From NCBI GenBank assembly GCA_903831745.1, contig CAIKYX010000096.1, positions 1-46,842 on the forward strand: a stretch of DNA of 46,842 nt, given 5' to 3'. Made by a program: the position numbers and the translations under genes. The number at the start of each line of letters is the position of its first letter. Positions within the stretch are counted from its first letter, which is position 1. This DNA comes from Oligoflexia bacterium. Its GTDB lineage: Bacteria; Bdellovibrionota; UBA1018; CAIMNF01. Shown here one piece after another: positions 28,893 through 39,040 of the stretch. A model generated the notes under the pieces. That model was given only the letters and a program-made list of their open reading frames with translations, was not told the origin of the DNA and ran no database searches.

Positions 28893-31637
28893 CTACTGAG
28901 CCCATTCCGCGCCAGGAGTCTTTTTTGTGTCCGAGGTCAAATCTACTTTTTTAGACTCAAACCCTTGTTCACAGTTTCTAATCATTGTTTCGCACTTATC
29001 ATCCGCATTTTTTGGATCAGCCGAGTACCACTTCTTTTCGTCTTCAAGCTGCTGCTGAAGTTCTGAGTACTTTTTACCACCCAAGTGCTCGCTTTCCATG
29101 GCGTGAATGATTGCACTCAACTGATCATCAATCCCACCAGTGGCACGATCCGCAGCATCCTCTTCACACTGCTTTCTGTAATTTTTGCAGTCATCAATAT
29201 TATAGGACACATTATTTACGCTATCTTTGTCCTTCTTTTCCTCTTTTTTATCCTTCTTTGGCTTCTTATTATCATCACTATCTTCGCTATCACTCTGGTC
29301 TTTCGCTTTACAATTTCCTGAATAAGTATCAGCTGTCTTAGTTGCAGTTTTTGCTAAATCCTCAAATGATTTTTTATCGTCTTCAATTTTCTTGGCAATT
29401 CCGTCTCGAACATCCTTAAGACCAGAGCCGTTAAAATCAGGCAAACCGCCAGGCACCTGGGCAGAAAGCACTGCAGTCATATCATCTGGCATTTTATAAG
29501 GCCCGGTCAATTTGCCCGGAGGTGGCCCTTTATCTTCAACTTCTGTCGATTGAAGTTGAACCCCTTTCAGTGGCGTTGGTCGATCGGGCGCAGAAACCCC
29601 ACTCTTCATCAATTGGGTCTTCAACGCATCGTATTGCTGAATCATTCCCGAATAAACGGTTGCAAGACCACCAGCAAACGAATGAAGCTGGGCCTGCATC
29701 TGAGCATTTGAAGAATTCGTATCAGACGTGATTTTTGCTTTAACAAATTGCGAGGTTTTCTGTTGTCGTGTTCGAAAAACTGTTAGCGCAGTGATACAAC
29801 CGTTAATGCCTTGGCAAGGAAGATTCGCAGCAGACACCATTGCGCCGCCGGTAATATTCATGCTGGTAATGGTGTTGGTACCATTACCTTCGAGCAAATT
29901 CGTTAGATTTTGACCAATTTGCTTGTAACAAGCAGTCATTTTCTGAGGATCATCCTTAGTACAATCGAAGCGATTCAGTGTAACGTGTTGACTGGCGAGA
30001 GCGGCCATGACGTCGCTGTAACTATTATTCAGATCACCGAGCTTGGTATTCAAAGCACCTGCAAGAAGGCTTCGGTTCGAAGCAATTACGGCTTTTTGAA
30101 TGCTGTATTTAGAACCAGGAGATTTGATTTGCTGATTCTTCCAGTTGTTGGCATCGCTAAAGCAATGGCCAGCGACTGAACTTAAAATACTGTTTAAATC
30201 GACATGCGAGGCTTGAGCAATCGCATTGATGTTGGCTGCGTATTTGGTTTGAATATCGCTCCAAGTAAGCGCTTTCGGCGCCATTTTCGGCCCATTTACC
30301 GCACCCGAACTATCCTTAGAAACATCGTCACCTAAACCCATATCGGCAAACATAGATGCCATCAAAGAATCGACTGCACTCGAATTTGCCTGTGCCTGTT
30401 CTTTTCTCGACTCAGAGAAAATCACGTTTCCGCCATTCGCAACGAACGCCGACTGACTGACCATGCTTTGAATATACTCTTTGGCATTACACGGCTGCTT
30501 GGCATATTTCGGATTACCAGCACTATCAAATACGTACGATTTTCCGTCAGCAGATGGAATCGGCTTAAAGCACTGAAGTGAATAGCCACCCTTCATATTT
30601 AGATTATTGGTTCCGCCAGTTCTACCGCTCGAATCTGGCCCCCCCATACAGGCAACCACTACCTGCATGCGATTTGCTTCTAAGTTTTGGTCATTGGTAA
30701 TTCCGTCGGCAACAATCTTATCGGCAGCACTTTGAAAATCGAGATCTTGACCGGCTAAACCTTTTAAGCCCGGAACCGGATCGTTTAAATGAGAAACCTT
30801 ATCCTTGATGCTTGCCTGAAGGCCGAGCAATCCGATAAATCTCGTATTGCCCGATACCTGGCCGAGCGTCGGATCGGGGCCTAGAATTTTTTCACATTCC
30901 ACAACCTGAGCATCCACTTCGCCCTTATACTGAACCTGTTGATTGAATACATTCAAGTTTGCCTGAAGTGCTGCCTGTAGCGCCTGTCCTGCTTGCTGCA
31001 CGCCATTTTGGAGGGCGCTCATCTTACAAGAAAATGCGTCGAGTTGTTTTTGGGCCGCTATCAGATTTGGGTCGTCGCAGGACGCCCGAGCATTTACATA
31101 GTCTCTAAAGTTTTGAGCTTTGGTCCTTGCATCCTTAAATCCCTGATGATCTGTCCAAACTGTTTGATCATCCGAAGTGCCGTTTGCGTCAGCACTTCCT
31201 CCAATAGGCTTGCCCTTTTTAACTTTGGTGAAAGCGTCACAACTCACATCAGAGACGGGCGGGGTAGAGCACTTATAAGCACAGGCGTTCGGCACTGATC
31301 TTGAAAAATCCGGGCAACCCTTGATTGAACCGCCTGTGGCGCCACCTCCGCCACCTAATGCAGCGGATGCGTTTAAAATATAATTTGCAACGCTGCCGTT
31401 AGAGTTTCCATCACACTTCTGAAGCGCATCCTGCATATTAACATTGGCTACTTGGGTTTGAAAAAGTGCCGGAGACTGTCCAAAAGTTGCAGCAGGCAAC
31501 GTGTTCGTGACATCGACCAAGGCGTTGGTCAATCCGCTGTTCTGGGCCTCGACGGAAGGAGTGTTGGGATTCAACAAAAACAGTATCGTGAGCGCATACA
31601 CGATTCTGACCGAACTAGATTTTTTACGATTCCCCAT
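28893..31637 (-). CDS. Large exported protein of unknown function
   Basis: The 914-residue product starts after GGGGGA with a five-base gap. It has a signal peptide (MGNRKKSSSVRIVYALTILFLL...SVEAQ). The mature protein is helical and Ala, Gln, Asn and Ser-rich. Cys-pairs lie near the N-terminus (CPDFSRSVPNACAYKCSTPP) and again at YSGNCKAK, DDCKNYRKQCEED and CETMIRNCEQG. A lysine/aspartate run at about 805-835 (NKKPKKDKKEEKKDKDS) sits before a final helical region. No domain is recognised, and it stands alone, divergent from rimP. It may be an envelope or secreted protein; the function is open. Confidence 0.8.
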   Translation of the reverse strand: MGNRKKSSSVRIVYALTILFLLNPNTPSVEAQNSGLTNALVDVTNTLPAATFGQSPALFQTQVANVNMQDALQKCDGNSNGSVANYILNASAALGGGGGATGGSIKGCPDFSRSVPNACAYKCSTPPVSDVSCDAFTKVKKGKPIGGSADANGTSDDQTVWTDHQGFKDARTKAQNFRDYVNARASCDDPNLIAAQKQLDAFSCKMSALQNGVQQAGQALQAALQANLNVFNQQVQYKGEVDAQVVECEKILGPDPTLGQVSGNTRFIGLLGLQASIKDKVSHLNDPVPGLKGLAGQDLDFQSAADKIVADGITNDQNLEANRMQVVVACMGGPDSSGRTGGTNNLNMKGGYSLQCFKPIPSADGKSYVFDSAGNPKYAKQPCNAKEYIQSMVSQSAFVANGGNVIFSESRKEQAQANSSAVDSLMASMFADMGLGDDVSKDSSGAVNGPKMAPKALTWSDIQTKYAANINAIAQASHVDLNSILSSVAGHCFSDANNWKNQQIKSPGSKYSIQKAVIASNRSLLAGALNTKLGDLNNSYSDVMAALASQHVTLNRFDCTKDDPQKMTACYKQIGQNLTNLLEGNGTNTITSMNITGGAMVSAANLPCQGINGCITALTVFRTRQQKTSQFVKAKITSDTNSSNAQMQAQLHSFAGGLATVYSGMIQQYDALKTQLMKSGVSAPDRPTPLKGVQLQSTEVEDKGPPPGKLTGPYKMPDDMTAVLSAQVPGGLPDFNGSGLKDVRDGIAKKIEDDKKSFEDLAKTATKTADTYSGNCKAKDQSDSEDSDDNKKPKKDKKEEKKDKDSVNNVSYNIDDCKNYRKQCEEDAADRATGGIDDQLSAIIHAMESEHLGGKKYSELQQQLEDEKKWYSADPKNADDKCETMIRNCEQGFESKKVDLTSDTKKTPGAEWAQ

Positions 31638-31866
31638 GAAGATCCCCCAGTGATTAGTTTATGTATTTTTTTCAAAAAATAAAATTGAAAACTACCCCAT
31701 CCGATCGATTTAATTACAATTTTACCTACTTTTTAAACAAATTCTATTTAAAGTAAACAAAATCCATAGCGCAGGAAGCGTGAGTTTTGATCACAAATTG
31801 AGGCTGGAACGATGGCAAATTGGCGCATTCTACATGGGGTCCGAAGGCTCTTCTCACCCTTTCTAC

Positions 31867-31895
31867 TTGAAAAAATTCTAATAATCAGGTATCAA
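31867..31895 (+). promoter_or_regulatory. Candidate promoter upstream of the rimP leader terminator
   Basis: TTGAAA (31867-31872) and TATCAA (31890-31895) are 17 bases apart. A transcript from here would begin near 31902 and reach the terminator about 80 bases later. Confidence 0.35.
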
Positions 31896-31927
31896 AAAGG
31901 ACGGATCCTTTAATTTTAACAAGAAGC

Positions 31928-31985
31928 GCGGGTTCAAGGGCAAATCACCCAGGGGGTGTGGCCAATTAAGACCCGCTTTTTTTTT
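31928..31985 (+). terminator. Three-tier hairpin with T9 in front of rimP (terminator or attenuator)
   Basis: GCGGGTTC pairs with GACCCGC (one bulge), GGC with GCC, and CACCC with GGGTG around an AGG loop, followed by nine Ts (31977-31985). It reads in the direction of rimP-nusA-infB, and no plus-strand gene lies between it and the divergent promoter. It therefore ends either a small RNA or the leader of the rimP operon. Confidence 0.7.
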
Positions 31986-32034
31986 AGCTGCGAGCACCAA
32001 AAGTGTGCTGGCCGATAGAACATAATAACTCGTA

Positions 32035-32721
32035 ATGATTCAACAAGAACAGACGGCAAACAACTTAAACACGAAACCAGGTCTCACGGCTCGCACGCCG
32101 CTTGAGCGCCTGACGTTGTTTATCGAAACCACGCTCGCCGCTCTCGGTTACGAACTCGTTGCGATCGAAGTCACCAATCATCGCGAAAAGAAACTCCGTG
32201 TATTTATTGACGCTCTTCAAACCGGTTCGGGCCAAAACGGTGGCGTCGGCATCGAAGACTGCGTCAAGGTTACTCACGAACTCGACCAACCGCTCGAGTT
32301 AAGCCAAGAGATCAACGAAGTCTTCAGCGGCCCTTACGAACTCGAGGTTTCATCACCGGGTGTCGATCGCCCACTTCGAAAACCACAAGATTTTACCCGT
32401 TTCGCAGGCGAAATCGCCCGCCTCCATACGTTTCGCCCGCTGACTGCAGAAGAAACGCAGGCCAGCGAGTACAGCACCAAGAATCCTAAACAGAAAAATT
32501 TTTACGGCGTGCTTCGCGGTTTCGAAAACGAAGCCATTCTTTTTGGAGCATTGCCGGAAGACGGAACGCGCGAGTTGTTTGTGCGCGGTCAAAAAAAGAA
32601 ACCGCAGAAGAAGAAAGAATCTGCACCAACCGAGAATTTAATACGCATCCCCTTGGATCTCGTTTCCAAGGCAAACCTCGAACCTCAGGTCAGGTTTCCG
32701 GATGAAAAAGAAGAAGATTAG
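32035..32721 (+). CDS. rimP: Ribosome maturation factor RimP
   Basis: Residues 25-110 contain the N-terminal domain (LERLTLFIETTLAALGYELVAIEVTNHREKKLRVFID, then GGVGIEDCVKVTHELDQPLE). EVSSPGVDRPLRKPQDFTRFAG is the conserved hinge into the C-terminal SH3-like domain. The 228-residue protein is longer than the usual 150 because of an insert with KKKPQKKKESAPTEN and an acidic tail DEKEED. RimP helps mature the 30S head. It heads the rimP-nusA-infB-rbfA-truB cluster, 17 bases before nusA. Confidence 0.92.
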   Translation: MIQQEQTANNLNTKPGLTARTPLERLTLFIETTLAALGYELVAIEVTNHREKKLRVFIDALQTGSGQNGGVGIEDCVKVTHELDQPLELSQEINEVFSGPYELEVSSPGVDRPLRKPQDFTRFAGEIARLHTFRPLTAEETQASEYSTKNPKQKNFYGVLRGFENEAILFGALPEDGTRELFVRGQKKKPQKKKESAPTENLIRIPLDLVSKANLEPQVRFPDEKEED

Positions 32722-32738
32722 GACGAAAGGGAAAATTT

Positions 32739-34184
32739 ATGAACTTAAGTGAACTCAGCAGAGTAATCGAATCAGTAGGCCGCGACCGAGGCATCAAGCG
32801 CGAAATCATCGTCAGTGCCATTGAGCAAGCCATTCTGGCAGCAGCCCAGAAGAAATACGGCCCGCACGCGATTCTCGAAGCCCACTACAATGACGAATCT
32901 GGCGATGTCGATCTCTACCTCTTCAAAAAAGTAGTCGATAGCGACGACGACATGCTCGAAGAATCTGAAGAGATCAAAGTACAAGACGCACTCGAACTCG
33001 ATCCACAAGCCCAAGTCGGCGACGAGCTCGGTGTAAAAGTCGAAACTCCGAACTTTGGCCGCATCGATGCGCAAACTGCCAAGCAGATCATTTTTCAAAA
33101 GGTCCGCGATGCAGAACGCGACATCATCTTTAACGAGTACGTACCTCTGAAAGGCGAAATCGTTTCTGGTATTGCCCGCCGTATGGAACGCGGCAATCTC
33201 GTGATCGATCTCGGTAAAACCGATGCGCTTCTTCCGAAGAACGAAATCATCCCTGGCGAAAACTACAAACCAGGCGACCGCGTTCAAGCCATCCTCATCG
33301 ATGTGGTTTCGACCACCAAGGGGCCAGCACTCTACATCAGCCGTACCAGCCCTAAATACCTGATGAAACTTTTCGAACAAGAAGTTCCAGAAATCCGCGA
33401 CGGCATCATCGAGATCAAACAATGTTCTCGTGAGCCGGGTTCACGCGCAAAAATGGCTGTCGTCTCTAAAGACCGCGATATCGATCCAGTCGGCGCCTGC
33501 GTCGGCATGAAAGGTGTTCGCGTTCAACAAGTCATCGGCGAGCTCAAAGGCGAGAAGATCGACATTATCCCTTGGTCGGATAACCCAATGGTTTTCGCCC
33601 GTTCGGCACTTTCTCCGGCAGAGATCTCGTCCATCCGTATCGACGAGCGCACCAAAGCCATGGAGATCATGGTCGATGACAACCAACTTTCACTCGCAAT
33701 CGGAAAGCGCGGACAAAACGTCCGTCTCGCGGCCCAGATCACGGGTTGGAAACTCGACATCATCTCTAAGACCAAACTTCAAAAACGCCTCACCGATGCA
33801 ATCACCAATCTGGTGCACATCGAAGGCATGAACGAAACCCTGGCCCGCTCACTCGCCCAAGTCGGTGTCTTAAACATCAAGCAGATTTCAGACACTCCAC
33901 TCGAAGTATTAATGAAGGTTCCGGGTTTCGAAGACAAAGAAGTCGCAACGAAACTGAAAGAAAAAGCACAAGCCCTGGTCGATGAGGGAGCTCCATTCGT
34001 TCATGGCGTTCAAACCGCAAGCACCATCATGAGTGGTGAAAGCAACGTCAAATCAGACGCAGATCAAAAATTAAAAGAAATGATTCAACAATCCGAAACT
34101 GCCCAGGCAGCGGATACGCTTGCAGCCGCCACGGCTAAAGCAGCAGCTTCCGCTGAAACGGATAGGAGCTCACTGAATGACTGA
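32739..34184 (+). CDS. nusA: Transcription termination/antitermination protein NusA
   Basis: The N-terminal RNA polymerase-binding domain starts MNLSELSRVIESVGRDRGIKREIIVSAIEQAI. The S1 domain lies near 135-200 (LKGEIVSGIARRMERGNLVIDLGKTDALLPKNEI). KH1 and KH2 follow (RDIDPVGACVGMKGVRVQQVIGELKGEKIDIIPW and DNQLSLAIGKRGQNVRLAAQITGW). One HhH-type acidic-repeat unit (MNETLARSLAQVGVLNIKQISDTPLEVLMKVPGFED) precedes a disordered Ala/Gln-rich tail. NusA controls pausing, termination and antitermination. The gene overlaps infB by eight bases. Confidence 0.97.
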   Translation: MNLSELSRVIESVGRDRGIKREIIVSAIEQAILAAAQKKYGPHAILEAHYNDESGDVDLYLFKKVVDSDDDMLEESEEIKVQDALELDPQAQVGDELGVKVETPNFGRIDAQTAKQIIFQKVRDAERDIIFNEYVPLKGEIVSGIARRMERGNLVIDLGKTDALLPKNEIIPGENYKPGDRVQAILIDVVSTTKGPALYISRTSPKYLMKLFEQEVPEIRDGIIEIKQCSREPGSRAKMAVVSKDRDIDPVGACVGMKGVRVQQVIGELKGEKIDIIPWSDNPMVFARSALSPAEISSIRIDERTKAMEIMVDDNQLSLAIGKRGQNVRLAAQITGWKLDIISKTKLQKRLTDAITNLVHIEGMNETLARSLAQVGVLNIKQISDTPLEVLMKVPGFEDKEVATKLKEKAQALVDEGAPFVHGVQTASTIMSGESNVKSDADQKLKEMIQQSETAQAADTLAAATAKAAASAETDRSSLND

Positions 34185-37101
34185 TCGTGAACCCATTAAG
34201 GTATACGAGCTCGCCAAAGAGCTCGGCATTGATTCGATCTCGCTGGTGGATACGTTAAAGACTCTCGAAATTAACGTTAAAAACCACATGAGCGAGTTGT
34301 CGGACACCGATGTAGAACGTGCGCGCTCCGTGCTGAAAGCCGGATCGATGAGCGGTTCTGCGGCCGGCGCAACCTCTAAAAAATCAACCCCTACCGGAGC
34401 CAAAAAGGTCGTCGCCAGACGAGCCGCAGGCACCGGTGCGGTCGCAGCCCCTGCTACTCCGGAGAAAACCGAAGCGCCTGCGAAGACTACAAAAACCGTT
34501 CGTAAAAAAGCAGTTCCGGCGCCAGAACCTACTCCAACCGCAGCTGCAACAGCAGCAGCCGCCGCCACTTCTACCAGCAGCTCGACCGTGATTCGCCGAC
34601 GAGTGCTTTCGGATGGTGCAACCCAAACCGTTACCTCTACCATTTCGACCGAAAAAGAAACTCGCGAAAATGCAGCACAAGAAATTCAAGCTGCAGAGGC
34701 AGCTGCCGCACCAGTCGCTGAAGTCGAAGCCGCTCCAGTCGAAGAAGCAGCCGCAATTGAGACTGCTCCGGTCGCCGCACCTCCTGCCGCTCCCGAATAT
34801 AAACCTACTTTAACTCTGGCCGCAGTACCGACGCCGGCAGCTCCAGTGGCAGTCGTAGCACCGGTTGAGCCGGTGGTCGCAGCCGAGCCCGGCACCGTCG
34901 AAACCGTTCGTACCGAAGTAAAAACCGAAGGCGGAAAAGTAACCACGTCGATCATTCGCCGTACTGAAACAACCACCCTGACTACTTCAAGTATGAAGGA
35001 TTCGATGGGAAAACGAAGCTTGCTTCGCATCATCGAACAACCCAAACTTGCTCCGAAGCCAAAACCGGGTGCAGCGGCATCGACTGCCAGCACGGATGAC
35101 AAAGACAAGAAACCGGGCTTCAAATCCGATCGCGAAGGCTTTAAGTTCGCACGAGTAGATAAAGAAAACCTCGACAAAATGGCCGAGGAAGAAGCCAGAA
35201 AACGTGGTCCAAAAGCGTTCGAAACTGAAATCAAACCAGAAGACATCAAATATTCGGATTACCGAAAAAAAGAAATGATCTTCATTCCGAAGCGTAAAAA
35301 AGCTCCAGTAGGAAAAAACCTGAGACAAACCAATATCACTACCGCTGCAGCTCATAAACGCGTTGTCGAAATGGGTGATACCATTACGGTCGGCGAACTT
35401 GCACAACAGCTGCAAGCCAAAGCAAATGAAGTCATCAAGAAATTGATGATGATGGGCCAGATGGCGACAGTGAATCAATCACTTGATTTCGACACTGCCA
35501 CCCTGATTGCCAACGAATTCAAATTCGAAGTCAAGAACATCGCGTTTAAAGAGAACGACGTTCTTCAAATCGAAGATGAAAAAGCAGAAGATTTGAAACC
35601 CCGCCCTCCAGTGGTTACGATCATGGGTCACGTCGACCATGGTAAGACCACTCTCCTCGATGCGATTCGCGAAGCGAACGTTGCAGGCGGAGAGGCCGGC
35701 GGAATCACCCAGCATATTGGTGCCTACACGATCGAAAAAGAAGGCAAGTTGATTACCTTCATCGATACTCCGGGCCACGAAGCATTCAGCATGATGCGTG
35801 CCCGCGGTGCCAACGTTACCGATATCGTCATTCTTGTGGTTTCTGCCGATGACGGCGTAATGCCACAAACCCGTGAAGCACTGTCGCATGCAAAAGCAGC
35901 CGGCGTGCCGATCATCGTTGCGGTAAATAAAATTGATAAACCCGGTGCCAATCCAGAGAAAATCAAGCAAGCCTTGGCTGAACTTGATCTCCTCGCCGAG
36001 GATTGGGGCGGTGAAACCATGTTCATTCCGGTTTCAGCCCTGAAGAAAATGAATTTGGACAAACTTCTCGAAGGCATCTTGCTGACTGCTGAAGTTCAAG
36101 ATTACAAAGCGAATCCAAAAGGCCTTGCACGCGGCGTGGTTCTCGAAGCCCGTCTCGAAAAAGGCCGCGGACCTGTCGCCAGCATGCTGGTTAAACACGG
36201 AACCCTTCGATCAGGCGACATCGTCGTCAGCGGAACCCAATGGGGCCGCGCAAAAGCACTCACTAATCATCTCGGAGCCGCGGTAAAAGACGTGTCACCG
36301 GGTATGGCCGTCGAGGTCTTAGGATTGGATGGAATTCCAAATGCAGGTGATCAATTCGACGTCGTTAAGGACGAGCGCGCAGCAACTACTCTGGTCGACC
36401 ATCGCATTCAAGCCAATCGCGATGCGAAACAGAAGAGCTCCAAATCGTCACTCGAAGATCTTTTTGCGAGAGCAAAAGTCGGAGATCTGAAAGAACTTCT
36501 GATCGTACTTAAGGCAGACGTATTCGGATCTGCCGAAGCGGTTCGCGACAGTCTGATCAAACAATCTACAGACAAAGTTAAAGTAAAAGTCATCCATTCA
36601 GGAACCGGAGGCATCACCGAAAGCGATGTCATGCTGGCGAATGCTTCGGGTGCACTGATTGTCGGATTTAACGTCCGACCTGAAATTAAAGCCCGTCAGA
36701 TTGCTGAATCCGAACATGTCGTCATTAAGAGTTACACCATCATCTACGAACTTCTCGATGATGTGAAATTGGCCATGACCGGATTACTCGACAAGAAAAA
36801 AGTCGAGACTTACCTCGGTCGTGCAGAAGTCCGCCAGACGTTCTCGGTACCCAAAGCCGGAACTGTGGCCGGATGTTCAGTCATCGACGGAAAATTGGTT
36901 CGAAACGCAAACATTCGTCTCCTCCGAGACAACCGTATTGTTTTCGATGGCAAACTGAACTCGCTCAAACGCTTCAAAGACGATGCGAAAGAAGTTGCCC
37001 AAGGCTATGAGTGCGGTCTCGGTATCGACAACTACAACGACGTAAAGATCGGCGATGTCGTAGAAGCCTACCAGATCGATGAAATAGCCCAGGAACTTTA
37101 G
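34177..37101 (+). CDS. infB: Translation initiation factor IF-2
   Basis: The protein has 974 residues. An IF2_N domain opens it ([27 protein letters not shown]), then a 330-residue disordered Ala/Pro/Glu/Thr-rich region, then a second IF2_N-type domain ([26 protein letters not shown]) near 400. The GTPase has [14 protein letters not shown] (G1), [11 protein letters not shown] (G3) and [12 protein letters not shown] (G4). The C-terminal domains end in [11 protein letters not shown] and bind fMet-tRNA. It starts inside the nusA end after AGGAG. Confidence 0.97.
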   Translation: MTDREPIKVYELAKELGIDSISLVDTLKTLEINVKNHMSELSDTDVERARSVLKAGSMSGSAAGATSKKSTPTGAKKVVARRAAGTGAVAAPATPEKTEAPAKTTKTVRKKAVPAPEPTPTAAATAAAAATSTSSSTVIRRRVLSDGATQTVTSTISTEKETRENAAQEIQAAEAAAAPVAEVEAAPVEEAAAIETAPVAAPPAAPEYKPTLTLAAVPTPAAPVAVVAPVEPVVAAEPGTVETVRTEVKTEGGKVTTSIIRRTETTTLTTSSMKDSMGKRSLLRIIEQPKLAPKPKPGAAASTASTDDKDKKPGFKSDREGFKFARVDKENLDKMAEEEARKRGPKAFETEIKPEDIKYSDYRKKEMIFIPKRKKAPVGKNLRQTNITTAAAHKRVVEMGDTITVGELAQQLQAKANEVIKKLMMMGQMATVNQSLDFDTATLIANEFKFEVKNIAFKENDVLQIEDEKAEDLKPRPPVVTIMGHVDHGKTTLLDAIREANVAGGEAGGITQHIGAYTIEKEGKLITFIDTPGHEAFSMMRARGANVTDIVILVVSADDGVMPQTREALSHAKAAGVPIIVAVNKIDKPGANPEKIKQALAELDLLAEDWGGETMFIPVSALKKMNLDKLLEGILLTAEVQDYKANPKGLARGVVLEARLEKGRGPVASMLVKHGTLRSGDIVVSGTQWGRAKALTNHLGAAVKDVSPGMAVEVLGLDGIPNAGDQFDVVKDERAATTLVDHRIQANRDAKQKSSKSSLEDLFARAKVGDLKELLIVLKADVFGSAEAVRDSLIKQSTDKVKVKVIHSGTGGITESDVMLANASGALIVGFNVRPEIKARQIAESEHVVIKSYTIIYELLDDVKLAMTGLLDKKKVETYLGRAEVRQTFSVPKAGTVAGCSVIDGKLVRNANIRLLRDNRIVFDGKLNSLKRFKDDAKEVAQGYECGLGIDNYNDVKIGDVVEAYQIDEIAQEL

Positions 37102-37121
37102 GCTTAAGGAGCATTACCCCC

Positions 37122-37529
37122 GTGGACGAAATTCGCATTAACCGTATCCGCTCGATGATGAAAGATGAGCTTTCTGTACTGATCAATCGTGAGCTGAAGG
37201 ATCCTCGTGTTCCTTTCGTGACAGTGACCCAGGTCGAACTCACTCGTGATGCAAAGCAAGCGACGGTGTTTGTTTCCGTGCTTGCCATGAATCAGACTCA
37301 CGCCGAACCCGAAGTGATTGAAAGCTGCTTAAAAGCACTAGATAACGCAAAAGGGTTTTTGAGACGTAGCCTCAGTACCCTCTTAGGTTTGCGTTTTGTT
37401 CCTGATCTTTTGTTTCGCGAAGACAAGGGTCTCGAAAACACCCTTCGGGTAAACGAGATCCTGAAGCAACTTTCTGACGAAAAAGAAGCGGCAAAAAAAG
37501 AAGCAGAAAAGAAAAATGCAGCCGGCTGA
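37122..37529 (+). CDS. rbfA: 30S ribosome-binding factor RbfA
   Basis: This 135-residue KH-fold protein has INRIRSMMKDELSVLINRELKDPRVPFVTVTQVELTRDAKQATVFVSVL, the standard RbfA opening, and FLRRSLSTLLGLRFVPDLLFREDKGLENTLRVNEIL. It assists late maturation of the 30S subunit. The start is a GTG with AGGAG ten bases before it. A lysine/glutamate tail (EKEAAKKEAEKKNAAG) is longer than usual. It overlaps truB by 14 bases. Confidence 0.95.
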   Translation: MDEIRINRIRSMMKDELSVLINRELKDPRVPFVTVTQVELTRDAKQATVFVSVLAMNQTHAEPEVIESCLKALDNAKGFLRRSLSTLLGLRFVPDLLFREDKGLENTLRVNEILKQLSDEKEAAKKEAEKKNAAG

Positions 37530-38505
37530 AGAAGCCTCCGTACGTAAGTCCGTAGACGGTGCATTCTGCGTTCAAAAACCGAAGGATTTAACCTCAAGCA
37601 ACGTCGTGGCTGCGCTTAAAAAAGCGCTGACCCGAAATGGCTACGCCGAACGCGGGTTTAAGATTGGCCATGGTGGAACACTCGATCCGTTCGCCACTGG
37701 AGTTTTGGTCATTCTTTGTGGCGAAGCTACAAAGCTGGCCGACAGTTATCTCCATTCCCGAAAAAAATACTCAAGCACAGTCAAACTCGGAGTTCAAACC
37801 GATTCGGCCGATTTGACGGGCACGGTAACAAATGAAGCACCGGTTCCAAAATTGAGCCCTGGCGACTGGCAGGCATTCGCTGATCAGTTTGTGAACAAGC
37901 CGTATTTGCAGACTCCGCCCATGCATTCGGCAAAAAAAGTAGAGGGTCGCCCCCTCTATGAAATGGCCCATCGAGGAGAATCGATCGAACGAGAAGCCAT
38001 TCTCAAAAGGATTTATAACCTCGAAGTCTACACCCTCTTGTCCGACGAACTTTCAATGACAGTAGACTGCGAAAGCGGAACCTATGTGCGAGTGCTTGCA
38101 GAAGACCTGGCAAAAAAAGCGGGTACACTAGCCCACTTGTCGCGTCTCGAGCGCATCCAATCAAGTGATGTTCGAATTACAGATTGCATGCCACTTGATG
38201 CCCTGATCGAATTACTCGATTCATCTCAACCTTTGCAAGAAATCAGCGGATTTAAGCCGCTCCATCAGGTCGCTTCGCACCTTCCTTTTATCGAAATCAG
38301 CGAAGAAGAAGCGACTTCGACCCGTCAGGGAATCTCAAGAATCACCCACCTCCTTTGCACAAGGGCAGCACAAGACCACCCGCAATCTAGTTACGTACTG
38401 GCAAAAATCAGACATTCTCTGGCTAATCCGGTCGCTCTCTTCGAAAAACAAGCCAATCCAATGGGTTTTAGACTGCAAAGGGTTTTTAATTCGATCAGCC
38501 CATGA
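37516..38505 (+). CDS. truB: tRNA pseudouridine(55) synthase TruB
   Basis: The protein begins VDGAFCVQKPKDLTSSNVVAALKKAL and contains the TruB catalytic motif KIGHGGTLDPFATGVLVILCGEATKLA, with the catalytic Asp in GGTLDP. VKLGVQTDSADLTGTV and YEMAHRGESIEREAILKRIYNLEVY follow, then the SGTYVRVLAEDLAKK motif. TruB makes pseudouridine 55 in the T-loop of tRNAs. It overlaps rbfA by 14 bases and ends 12 bases before recX. Confidence 0.95.
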   Translation: MQPAEEASVRKSVDGAFCVQKPKDLTSSNVVAALKKALTRNGYAERGFKIGHGGTLDPFATGVLVILCGEATKLADSYLHSRKKYSSTVKLGVQTDSADLTGTVTNEAPVPKLSPGDWQAFADQFVNKPYLQTPPMHSAKKVEGRPLYEMAHRGESIEREAILKRIYNLEVYTLLSDELSMTVDCESGTYVRVLAEDLAKKAGTLAHLSRLERIQSSDVRITDCMPLDALIELLDSSQPLQEISGFKPLHQVASHLPFIEISEEEATSTRQGISRITHLLCTRAAQDHPQSSYVLAKIRHSLANPVALFEKQANPMGFRLQRVFNSISP

Positions 38506-38517
38506 TAGGCATGGCAC

Positions 38518-39003
38518 ATGCCCAGACCTGTAAAGAACGAAAAACAACTTCTCGAACTCGCACAATTTTACTGCTCGCGTCGTGAAACATCGCGTTTAAA
38601 TTTGCGCAGATATTTACTCGGCAAAATCGACCCAGACAGTGCTTTGATCGATGCTCTGGATGCGGTACTAGACAAATGCGAACGCCTTAAAATCATTGAC
38701 CACGAACGCTACGCCGAAATCCTAACTCGCGAATCCGCGAGACGAGGCAAAGGGCGCCTTTATCTCGAACAAATCTTCGAAAAAAAGGGGCTCACCGACG
38801 AGTTTAAGAAAGTCGAATTCTCTGAAGAAGCCGAGTACGAGCGCGCAGTTTTACTCGCCAATAAAACCTTTTCTCTGGCTCGCATTCAACATCTCGAAGA
38901 CACCTCACTACGGAAACAAAAAGTAATGCAAAAACTGGTCGCAAGCGGTTTTGAATTTCCGATAGCCGAAAAGGCAATTGCGCACGCTTTAAAAAAGGAA
39001 TAG
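38518..39003 (+). CDS. recX: Regulatory protein RecX
   Basis: The 161-residue protein has the RecX helix repeats: KQLLELAQFYCSRRETSRLNLRRYLLGK, then DALDAVLDKCERLKIIDHERYAEILTRESARRGKGRLYLEQIFEKKGL, then RKQKVMQKLVASGFEFPIAEKAIAHALKKE. RecX binds and restrains RecA filaments. It is usually next to recA, but here it ends the truB cluster with no recA near. The assignment rests on the repeat pattern of short helices and the R-R-x-x-x-R-x-x-L-R-R-Y-L opening, which is clear though not strong. Confidence 0.78.
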   Translation: MPRPVKNEKQLLELAQFYCSRRETSRLNLRRYLLGKIDPDSALIDALDAVLDKCERLKIIDHERYAEILTRESARRGKGRLYLEQIFEKKGLTDEFKKVEFSEEAEYERAVLLANKTFSLARIQHLEDTSLRKQKVMQKLVASGFEFPIAEKAIAHALKKE

Positions 39004-39040
39004 CCTGAACTTGCAGTCCAATTGAACGAGGAGAGCGTAC

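Larger units (their letters stand above)
31638..32034. other. Divergent intergenic region upstream of rimP
   Basis: No ORF was seen. Both divergent genes must have promoters here. It includes a candidate plus-strand promoter (31867-31895), a small hairpin AAAGGA/TCCTTT (31896-31911) and a strong terminator-like hairpin (31928-31985). No tRNA cloverleaf was found, unlike E. coli, where metY lies here. Confidence 0.5.

Noticed and set aside
31928-31950. GCGGGTTCAAGGGC as the T-arm of a tRNA in front of rimP
   Set aside because: The T-stem does not pair (GCGGG against GGGCA), no acceptor or anticodon arm fits, and the same bases form the outer stem of the terminator.
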